Assembly: GCA_031273445.1 (NCBI GenBank)
Contig: JAISRV010000170.1
Span: 1-10,115 of the forward strand
DNA from: Candidatus Adiutrix sp.
GTDB taxonomy: Bacteria > Desulfobacterota > Desulfarculia > Adiutricales > Adiutricaceae
Reading direction: 5' to 3'
DNA length: 10,115 bases
The first letter of the stretch is position 1. Every line of letters starts with the position of its first letter. Both the position numbers and the translations under genes were made by a program. This document shows positions 4,831-10,115 of the stretch, one piece after another. The notes beneath the pieces were generated by a model, which was given only the letters and a program-made list of their open reading frames with translations, was not told the origin of the DNA and made no database searches.

Positions 4831-5751
4831 TCAAGGCCGGCCGTCCGAGCTCTCGCGCCTGGGCAGACCCGACAGGTCCATGAGCTCCGTCAGCCTGGTC
4901 AGCGCGGCGCGATGTCTGGGCGAGCCGTCGTTCAGAAAGGCTTCCCGGTAAAAGCGCCAGGCCGTTTGCGGGTCGAGGTTTTTTTCCCAATACAGCCCCA
5001 GGTTATATAGGGCCGGCCCGTATTTAGGGTTCAGCTTCAGAAGGTTCAGCCAGATTTCTTTGGCTTCGTCCCAGCGGCCGGCGGCGGCCAGGCGACGGGC
5101 CTGGCCGCTTTGCGGGTCGGAAGCCGCCTCCAGCTCGGCCGCGTCTATATGGCGGCCCAGGTTTAAGACCACCAGGTGGGCCATGACGCCGGCCAGCTCT
5201 TTTTCCATGGCGGCGGTCAGGGCCTCGTTCTGGTTTTTAAGGGGCGGCGCCTGCTTGTTGGCGGCCAGAAAACCGCCGTAGACTCGCCCCAGCTCCAGCG
5301 TGATGCGCCCACTGTCCGGCCCGTTCCCGTCCCCGGGCGTCAGGCGCCAGTCAAAGATCATCCGGCTGTAAACGCGTTCCAGGTCATGGCTCTCAAACTC
5401 GGTCTCGGTCGTCCGTTCTTTGACCCGCCACAGGCGGTTGGTGAAAGGATCCGCCCGGTAGACCTCCTTGGCCCGGCCTTTTTCCACGACGACCGGAACG
5501 GTTTCAACGTCTTTTTCCGTTTCGTTCGCCATAGTGACCTCTCCGCTTAAAACGCGCTCGCCGTCGCGGTTTTTCGCGCCGCGACGCAGGGCCTGGGCCA
5601 GGGCCTCGCCGCCGGCGCCGGAGATCAGCCCGACGGTTATGTCCGGGCGCAGAGACGGCCGGCCGTAAGCCGGCGGCCGGCCGGAACAGCCGGCCGCTAA
5701 AATCAGGGTCAGGCCGGCGGCCGCGAGCAGCCGGGCAAGGGGATAGGTCAT
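4831..5751 (-). CDS. TPR-containing lipoprotein of unknown function
   Basis: The 306-residue protein starts with a lipoprotein signal: a short basic/hydrophobic stretch and lipobox AAGC with the lipidated Cys at position 22, so it should be membrane-anchored in the cell envelope. Residues ~30-200 form a domain I do not recognise, rich in charged residues (LERVYSRMIFDWRLTPGD, ITLELGRVYGGF). Residues ~215-300 are helical with tetratricopeptide character (AAGRWDEAKEIWLNLLKLNP, YGPALYNLGLYWEK, TAWRFYREAF). The start ATG is preceded by GAGGT at good distance. It is the last gene of the - strand group, 107 bases after trmFO, and could be co-transcribed. A part in envelope assembly or secretion is possible but not shown. 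Confidence 0.85.
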   Translation of the reverse strand: MTYPLARLLAAAGLTLILAAGCSGRPPAYGRPSLRPDITVGLISGAGGEALAQALRRGAKNRDGERVLSGEVTMANETEKDVETVPVVVEKGRAKEVYRADPFTNRLWRVKERTTETEFESHDLERVYSRMIFDWRLTPGDGNGPDSGRITLELGRVYGGFLAANKQAPPLKNQNEALTAAMEKELAGVMAHLVVLNLGRHIDAAELEAASDPQSGQARRLAAAGRWDEAKEIWLNLLKLNPKYGPALYNLGLYWEKNLDPQTAWRFYREAFLNDGSPRHRAALTRLTELMDLSGLPRRESSDGRP

Positions 5752-5858
5752 TTCATACCTCGTTACAGGCCTGATTCGCCGCGTGGCGGCCGGAAGCAGG
5801 CGGGGTTGCTGGAATGTCGGACAGCCGCTTTAAAGCAAAAATCGCATTTTTTGCCTGG

Positions 5859-7223
5859 CTACGACCCCGCCGGCCAGGGCCGAACAAGCGCATATTTCAA
5901 AAAGCCGGCGAATTCTTCATGGGCGGCCTTCAGCAGCCAGGCCTGGCGGCCGCTTTTGGGCGTCTCCGGCGGCGGGGGCGGGAAGAGGCCGAAATTGATG
6001 TTGGAAGGCGAAAAATCCCCGCGGCCGGTCCCGGCCCGCAGATGGCCCAAAAGAGCCCCCAGGGCCGTGCGCGGCGGCGGCGAGGCCAGTTCCAGGCCCA
6101 GGGCGGCCCGGGCCGCGTTTTCTCCGGCCCAGAGACCCTGCGCCGCCGACTCCACATAGCCCTCCACCCCGGAAATCTGGCCGGCCGCGAAAAAACGCGG
6201 GTTCGCCCGAAAACGCTGAAATTCATCCAAGAGCAGCGGCGCGTCCAGGTAGGCGTTGCGGTGAATGGCGCCGAAACGGGCGAATTCGGCCTTGGCCAGG
6301 CCCGGAATCAGGCGGAAGACCCGCTCCTGGGCCGGGCGGGTCAGGCGCGTCTGAAAGCCCACCATATTCCAGAGAGTTCCCGAAGCGTTCTCCCGGCGGA
6401 GCTGGGCCGCCGCGTAGGGGCGGCGGCCGGTTCGCGGGTCGTCCAGGCCCACCGGCTTCATCGGGCCGAAAGTCAGGGTGCGCGGGCCGCGGCGGGCCAT
6501 GACTTCAATGGGCAGGCAGCCTTCAAAGAAACGTTTGTCCTCAAAAGCGCGGGCCGCGACTTCATCGGCGGCCAGAAGGGCTTCCAGAAAAGCGTCGAAC
6601 TCCGCCCTGTCCAGGGGGCAGTTGAGGTAATCGCCGCCGGCCGCCTCCGCCGGCCCGGCGGCCGGCGTTTTTTGATAGCGGTCGGCCAGATAGAGGCGGG
6701 AGAGATCAAGCGAATCGTAGGTCACGATCGGGGAGAGAGCGTCGTAAAAATGGAGATGCTCCGCCCCGGCCAGCTCCGCCGTCAAGGCGGCCAGGGCCTC
6801 GGAACACAGCGGCCCCCCGGCCACGACCACCGGGGCCTCGCCGGGAGGCCAGGCCGTGATTTCCTGACGCCTCAATTCGATCAGGGGGTGGGCCTCGATT
6901 CGCCTCGTCACTTCCAGGCTGAACAGCTCGCGATCCACGGCCAGGGCGCCCCCGGCGGCGACGCGATGTTTTTTCGCCGCGGCCATGACCAGAGAACCCA
7001 GGGCGGCCATTTCCTCTTTCAACAGGCCGACCGCGCTTTCCGGCCGGGCCGCGCGGAAGGAGTTGGAGCAGACCAGTTCGGCCAGAGTCTCCAGCCGGTG
7101 GGCCGGGGAAAAGCGGCCCGGCTTCATCTCCCACAGCCGGACGGACAGGCCGCGGGCGGCGGCCCGCCAGGCCGCTTCACAGCCCGCCAGCCCGCCGCCT
7201 ATGACTTCGACCCGGGCCGGCAC
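5859..7223 (-). CDS. trmFO: Methylenetetrahydrofolate-tRNA-(uracil-5-)-methyltransferase TrmFO
   Basis: TrmFO is an FAD-dependent enzyme that makes ribothymidine at position 54 of tRNA, using methylenetetrahydrofolate as carbon source and NAD(P)H as reductant. The 454-residue product is of normal length. It shows the N-terminal FAD-binding VIGGGLAGCEAAW, the CSNSF motif with Cys52, SPIVTYDSLDLSRLY, DYLNCPLDRAEFDAF, FEGCLPIEVMA with Cys236, the TLTFGPMKPVGLDDPRTG block, LWNMVGFQTRLT and QISGVEGYVESAAQG. Cys52 and Cys236 correspond to the two conserved catalytic cysteines of the family. The GTG start lies directly after the TGA of the upstream gene, with a G-rich stretch (GGGGGTGG) as ribosome binding site, indicating translational coupling. 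The C-terminus has a Pro run. Confidence 0.97.
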   Translation of the reverse strand: MPARVEVIGGGLAGCEAAWRAAARGLSVRLWEMKPGRFSPAHRLETLAELVCSNSFRAARPESAVGLLKEEMAALGSLVMAAAKKHRVAAGGALAVDRELFSLEVTRRIEAHPLIELRRQEITAWPPGEAPVVVAGGPLCSEALAALTAELAGAEHLHFYDALSPIVTYDSLDLSRLYLADRYQKTPAAGPAEAAGGDYLNCPLDRAEFDAFLEALLAADEVAARAFEDKRFFEGCLPIEVMARRGPRTLTFGPMKPVGLDDPRTGRRPYAAAQLRRENASGTLWNMVGFQTRLTRPAQERVFRLIPGLAKAEFARFGAIHRNAYLDAPLLLDEFQRFRANPRFFAAGQISGVEGYVESAAQGLWAGENAARAALGLELASPPPRTALGALLGHLRAGTGRGDFSPSNINFGLFPPPPPETPKSGRQAWLLKAAHEEFAGFLKYALVRPWPAGS

Positions 7224-8357
7224 TCACGCCACCCCCTGAACTTCCGGCAGCCAGATCAGCTCGTAGTCGCGGCGGCCCAGCCCGATCTTTTCGGCGTATT
7301 CCAATTGGAAAGGCCATTGGCAGCCGGGATGAAGGGCTTCCCACTTGTCGGCGCCGGCCGCCAGCGCGCTTTCCGGCAGGGCGCTGGGCGTCAGGCCCGG
7401 GGCCTGGTTGACCAGTTCGGCCGAGGCCAGATCCAGCGCCACCGGGTCGCGGCCGGCCAGAATGCCCAGGTCGGCCGCTATGGGCGCGTCGGAATGATTG
7501 CTGCAATCGCATAAGGGGCTCAGGCCCGTGACGAAGTTTACGAAGAGGGCGCGATCGCCCTTGCCGCTTAAGGCGGCCTTGGCGTATTCCATCATCTTGC
7601 GCATGAACTTCGGGGCGTCGCCGTCCCACTGGATGTCGATGGCCCCTTCCGGGCAGACCGGGATGCAGCCGGCGCAGCCGACGCATTTGTCAGGGTCTAT
7701 GCGGGCCTTTTTTTCTTCGGTCAGGGCTATGGCGCCGTGGGCGCACTGGCTCAGGCAGCGGCGGCAGCCGAGGCATTTGGCGGTTTTGATTTTGGGCCCG
7801 AGGTCGGAGTGCTGCTCCAGCTTGCCCCGGCGCGAGGCCGCGCCCATGCCCACATTTTTCAGCGCGCCGCCGAAACCGGTCAGTTCATGGCCCTTGAAAT
7901 GGGTCAGCGCCAGAACGCCGTCGGCGGCGGCGAAATCGGCGGCGATCCAGGCTTTGGAGAGCGTCCCTCCGGTCAGCGGAATCCCGACTTCAGCGGCGCC
8001 GCGGAGCCCATCGGCGATGATCAGCGGCGCCCCGGTCACTTCAAAGCCGAAACCGTGCAATACGGCCGTTTCCAGGTGGTCGGCGGAATTGCTGCGGCCG
8101 CCGACGTAAAGGGTGTTGGTGTCGGTCAGAAAGGGCCGGGCCGACATGGCCCGCAACGCGTCGGTGAAAACCCTGACCAGATGCGGGCGGATGAAGCTGT
8201 GGCCGCCGCGTTCGCCGAAGTGCAGCTTCACCGCCCAGATCGATTTCGGCGCGGCCAGTTTTTCCGGCTCCAAGGCTTTAAAAAGGCGCAGAAGCTTATC
8301 CGACAGACTTTCGCGAAAATGCGTTCTCAGGCTGATGCCGAAAACTTGACTTTTCAT
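7224..8357 (-). CDS. DUF362 protein with two [4Fe-4S] ferredoxin motifs
   Basis: The 377-residue product has an N-terminal DUF362 domain (VKLHFGERGGHSFIRPHLV, FLTDTNTLYVGGRSNSADHL, LTHFKGHELTGFGGALKNVGMG) and a bacterial ferredoxin insert: CxxCxxCxxxC at 195-205 (last Cys followed by Ala) and CxxCxxCxxxCP at 225-235. DUF362 continues after it (FVNFVTGLSPLCDC, DAPIAADLGILAGRDPVALDLAS). Such proteins are common in anaerobes; their reaction is not established, and they are probably cytoplasmic iron-sulfur proteins. The ATG at 8355-8357 is chosen because an excellent GGAGGAGGT precedes it. An in-frame extension to 8438 would read through the promoter. It is the first gene of the operon with trmFO. 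Confidence 0.92.
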   Translation of the reverse strand: MKSQVFGISLRTHFRESLSDKLLRLFKALEPEKLAAPKSIWAVKLHFGERGGHSFIRPHLVRVFTDALRAMSARPFLTDTNTLYVGGRSNSADHLETAVLHGFGFEVTGAPLIIADGLRGAAEVGIPLTGGTLSKAWIAADFAAADGVLALTHFKGHELTGFGGALKNVGMGAASRRGKLEQHSDLGPKIKTAKCLGCRRCLSQCAHGAIALTEEKKARIDPDKCVGCAGCIPVCPEGAIDIQWDGDAPKFMRKMMEYAKAALSGKGDRALFVNFVTGLSPLCDCSNHSDAPIAADLGILAGRDPVALDLASAELVNQAPGLTPSALPESALAAGADKWEALHPGCQWPFQLEYAEKIGLGRRDYELIWLPEVQGVA

Positions 8358-8409
8358 CTTTACCTCCTCCAGGCCAAAATTTGGAATAGCTCCCCAGATG
8401 ACTTGAAAC

Positions 8410-8438
8410 ATCATTAACCATAAAAAATTCCTTGACAA
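8410..8438 (-). promoter_or_regulatory. Putative promoter of the DUF362-trmFO operon
   Basis: Read on the - strand: -35 TTGTCA (8433-8438), 17-bp spacer, -10 AATGAT (8410-8415), which is five and four of six consensus matches. The -35 box overlaps that of the divergent promoter, so the two may compete for polymerase. Confidence 0.45.
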
Positions 8439-8461
8439 AAACAGTGATTTTAGCGCATATT
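8432..8461 (+). promoter_or_regulatory. Putative promoter of the IHF/HU-like gene
   Basis: A perfect -35 TTGACA (8432-8437) is followed after 18 bp by CATATT (8456-8461), four of six matches. It would give a leader of about 185 bases before the ATG at 8656. That leader holds a direct repeat GCCATATT (8496-8503 and 8515-8522) and a hairpin. Confidence 0.5.
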
Positions 8462-8564
8462 TCTTTTATGGGTTTTTTTAACGGAAGCGTCAGGAGCCAT
8501 ATTCTTTCAAAAGGGCCATATTTAGAACACCGCGGTCATAAACCCGAGAATCAATCTTAATGTT

Positions 8565-8582
8565 TTTACTGGAGACAGTAAA
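8565..8582 (+). promoter_or_regulatory. Perfect hairpin with GAGA loop in the IHF-like leader
   Basis: TTTACTG (8565-8571), loop GAGA, CAGTAAA (8576-8582): seven base pairs closed by a GNRA-type tetraloop. It may be a leader RNA structure or a dyad for a DNA-binding protein. No T run follows, so it is not a terminator. Confidence 0.45.
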
Positions 8583-8655
8583 GCCAAAAAACGCGCCGGC
8601 CCTGTGTTGATTTGACTGGACATGGCAAAGGGCAAGGTTGCCGGAGTTTACTCAG

Positions 8656-8970
8656 ATGGCTGTCACAAAAGAAAAGATCATTACTGATGTCTTTGAAAAC
8701 ACTGATCTTTCCAGGAAAGACGCCAGGGCGGCGGTGGAAAAGGTCATGGAGATTCTGAAAAGAACGCTGGCTGAAGAAAAAGACGTCTTAATCAGCGGTT
8801 TCGGAAAATTCGTGGTCAAACGCAAAAGAGCCCGCCGCGGCCGCAACCCCCAGACCAGGGAATCGCTGGAGTTGCGTTCGCGCCGGGTGGTGGTGTTCAA
8901 AAATTCCGGCATACTGCGCAAGAAAGTCAACGGCGAAATAGTTGACGATCAGGCTGTGGATGGTTTTTAG
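8656..8970 (+). CDS. IHF/HU-family DNA-bending protein (IHF-alpha-like)
   Basis: The 104-residue protein has the full HU/IHF fold: helical N-terminal dimer body (MAVTKEKIITDVFENTDLSRKDA), VLISGFGKFVVK at 44-55, the DNA-grasping arm RRGRNPQTRE at 60-69 with the intercalating Pro65, RRVVVFK at 76-82, and a short acidic tail. IHF-type proteins bend DNA and organise the nucleoid, also assisting promoters and recombination. The arm and RRVVVF are closer to IHF-alpha than to typical HU, but which subunit it is cannot be decided by eye. The ATG is chosen for homology and for GGAG at 8642-8645. It is followed at once by a terminator, so it is a single-gene unit. Confidence 0.93.
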   Translation: MAVTKEKIITDVFENTDLSRKDARAAVEKVMEILKRTLAEEKDVLISGFGKFVVKRKRARRGRNPQTRESLELRSRRVVVFKNSGILRKKVNGEIVDDQAVDGF

Positions 8971-8991
8971 ACGCCTCCCCGCGTCTATTTT
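8969..8991 (+). terminator. Terminator of the IHF-like gene
   Basis: AGACGC (8969-8974) and GCGTCT (8981-8986) pair around CTCCCC and are followed by ATTTT. The stem begins inside the stop codon. Confidence 0.7.
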
Positions 8992-9238
8992 ACAGTTCGG
9001 GATTCGAAAAAGGCTTTAGGCCGGGCCGGCTCCTGACTTGACAGGTGGTTTGTCGCCGCGTTCTTCCGGCTGAGTGAGAGCGCCTCTTTATCATGAAAAA
9101 TTTCGGCCCCGCTTTGAGCGCCGGAATTAACAGCACACTCAACTAGGCGACGATTCGGCCGCGCGCCGTGTCCCGAAGGCGAAGGCGCCGGGGAATCGGC
9201 GTCGGCCTGGAATCGGGCTTACAAAACAGAGCGACTAT

Positions 9239-9484
9239 ATGGCACTGCAAAAACCTCAAATTTCCACTTGTATTGACGGTAAAGGTCACGTTTGGCTGAT
9301 AGTGGCCGAAGAAACTCCTCCGGAAGGCGGGCAGGGGCCGCGCATGGAGCACCGCTGGTGCAAGAAGTGCGGTTGTCTGACCCAGGTCGGCTTTAACAGC
9401 GAGGGGCAGCCGATAGTGGCGGTCGACGAAGACGGCTCGCCCCATCTGGCCGTTCCCAAGATTCTGGATGCTCTTATCAAATAG
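9239..9484 (+). CDS. Small putative zinc-binding protein, unknown function
   Basis: The 81-residue soluble protein has Cys11 and His17 (CIDGKGHVW) and, after an acidic/Gly-rich loop, HRWCKKCGC with Cys41 and Cys44. The C-x5-H plus C-x2-C pattern could hold one zinc ion, as in a zinc ribbon. The rest has short beta-like stretches (VWLIVAEE, PIVAVDEDG) and a C-terminal helix. I do not recognise the family. It has its own strong terminator, a weak ribosome binding site (AGAGCG), and lies between the IHF-like gene and typA. Orientation, spacing and coding character support a real gene. Confidence 0.75.
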   Translation: MALQKPQISTCIDGKGHVWLIVAEETPPEGGQGPRMEHRWCKKCGCLTQVGFNSEGQPIVAVDEDGSPHLAVPKILDALIK

Positions 9485-9513
9485 CGTTTCGGGCATGGGC
9501 CTTGTATGATCGC

Positions 9514-9552
9514 AAGGGTTTCGCGCCGCGGCGGGCGGCGTGAAACCCTTTT
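9514..9552 (+). terminator. Strong terminator of the small zinc-binding protein gene
   Basis: A 16-base-pair stem (9514-9529 with 9535-9550, one G-T pair) closes a five-base GGCGG loop and ends in TTTT (9549-9552). The outer AAGGGTTTC/GAAACCCTT arms make it nearly symmetric, so it might also stop - strand transcription. Confidence 0.88.
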
Positions 9553-9636
9553 GGTTTGGCCGCGCCGTCTCCAGTGGACTGTGCGGGCTTTGACGAAATC
9601 AGGCCTGTTTATTCGGCGAGTCGAAAAAGGAAAACC

Positions 9637-10115
9637 ATGGACTCAAATAAAATCAGAAACGTGGCCATAATCGCTCACGTCGATCACGGCAAAACCACGC
9701 TGGTGGACGCCATGCTGTGGCAAAGCGGCCTTTTTCGCGACAATCAGGACGTCCGCGAGCGGGTGATGGACAGCATGGACCTGGAGCGCGAAAAAGGCAT
9801 CACCATCATGGCCAAAAATACGGCCGTCAACTACGGCGACCTGAAAATAAACATCGTCGACACTCCCGGTCACGCCGATTTCGGCGGCGAGGTGGAGCGC
9901 ACCCTGACCATGGTCGACGGCGTCATCCTCCTGGTCGATTCTTCCGAAGGCCCCCTGCCGCAGACGAGATTTGTGCTGCAGAAAGCTCTGGCCAAGCAAC
10001 TGCCGCTCATCGCGGTCATCAACAAGATCGATCGGCCTGACCGCCGTCCCGGCGAAGTTCTGGACGAATTGTATTCGCTGTTTATCGACCTGGACGCCGA
10101 CGACGATCAACTGGA
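9637..10115 (+). CDS. typA: Translational GTPase TypA/BipA (3' partial)
   Basis: TypA/BipA is a ribosome-binding GTPase of the EF-G/LepA group involved in 50S assembly and stress adaptation. The first ~159 residues are present and include the G domain: AHVDHGKT (13-20), the switch-I part LEREKGITI (49-57), [14 protein letters not shown] (75-88) and NKID (129-132). The sequence around [20 protein letters not shown] and [15 protein letters not shown] is typical of TypA rather than EF-G or LepA. AAAAGG at 9625-9630 is the ribosome binding site. The gene runs off the window end. Confidence 0.95.
   Translation, partial: MDSNKIRNVAIIAHVDHGKTTLVDAMLWQSGLFRDNQDVRERVMDSMDLEREKGITIMAKNTAVNYGDLKINIVDTPGHADFGGEVERTLTMVDGVILLVDSSEGPLPQTRFVLQKALAKQLPLIAVINKIDRPDRRPGEVLDELYSLFIDLDADDDQL

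Noticed and set aside
5752..5858. Possible terminator between trmFO and the lipoprotein gene (GCAAAAA/TTTTTGC)
   Set aside because: The stem is almost only A-T pairs and is not followed by a proper T run, so it would be weak at best.
5814..7514. A 566-codon open frame on the + strand
   Set aside because: It lies opposite trmFO and the DUF362 gene; its product is compositionally biased (Arg/Gly/Gln-rich), has no recognisable domain, and arises from the high GC content of the real genes.
8358..8438. N-terminal extension of the DUF362 protein by 27 codons
   Set aside because: It would overlap the promoter region; the ATG at 8357 has a near-perfect ribosome binding site.
9038..9066. TTGACA as promoter -35 for the gene at 9239
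   Set aside because: No acceptable -10 hexamer lies 15-19 bp downstream; the 8992-9238 stretch shows no other clear signal.
9093..9146. 17-residue open frame (MKNFGPALS...) before the small zinc-binding protein
   Set aside because: No ribosome binding site, no regulatory codon run or attenuator structure; most likely chance.

Overview
The window comes from a GC-rich, Gram-negative bacterium, probably an anaerobe. A lipoprotein with a lipobox, an IHF-alpha-like DNA-bending protein, folate-dependent TrmFO and a DUF362 protein with two [4Fe-4S] motifs fit a Desulfobacterota/Deltaproteobacteria-like genome. That placement is an inference; there is no rRNA or other strong marker.

Left part (1-3400, + strand): a tandem array of three paralogous genes (the first cut by the window edge) encoding proteins with a short helical N-terminal domain and a C-terminal FGE-sulfatase/SUMF1 (C-type-lectin fold) domain. 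The last ~32 codons before the constant C-terminal tail differ between copies almost only at sites explained by adenine-specific mutagenesis of AAC/AAT/TAC codons, which is the signature of diversity-generating retroelement (DGR) variable regions. Each gene is followed by a related non-coding segment with inverted repeats. Behind the third gene lies a broken start of a small gene resembling a DGR-associated accessory protein, then two 33-bp direct repeats and a terminator. No reverse transcriptase and no template repeat are in the window. They are upstream, elsewhere in the genome, or were lost where the accessory gene is cut off.

Middle (3410-4780, - strand): a YhcG/DUF1016-type PD-(D/E)XK nuclease gene with its own promoter, then tRNA-Phe(GAA) with a near-consensus promoter and a strong terminator. 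The tRNA marks the apparent border between the accessory region and housekeeping genes.

Right part (4831-10115): on the - strand, DUF362 ferredoxin-like protein and trmFO (directly abutting, one operon), then a TPR lipoprotein. On the + strand, diverging from the DUF362 gene, an IHF/HU-family gene with terminator, a small putative zinc-binding protein with terminator, and the start of typA/bipA. The promoters of the DUF362 and IHF-like genes appear to overlap at their -35 boxes.
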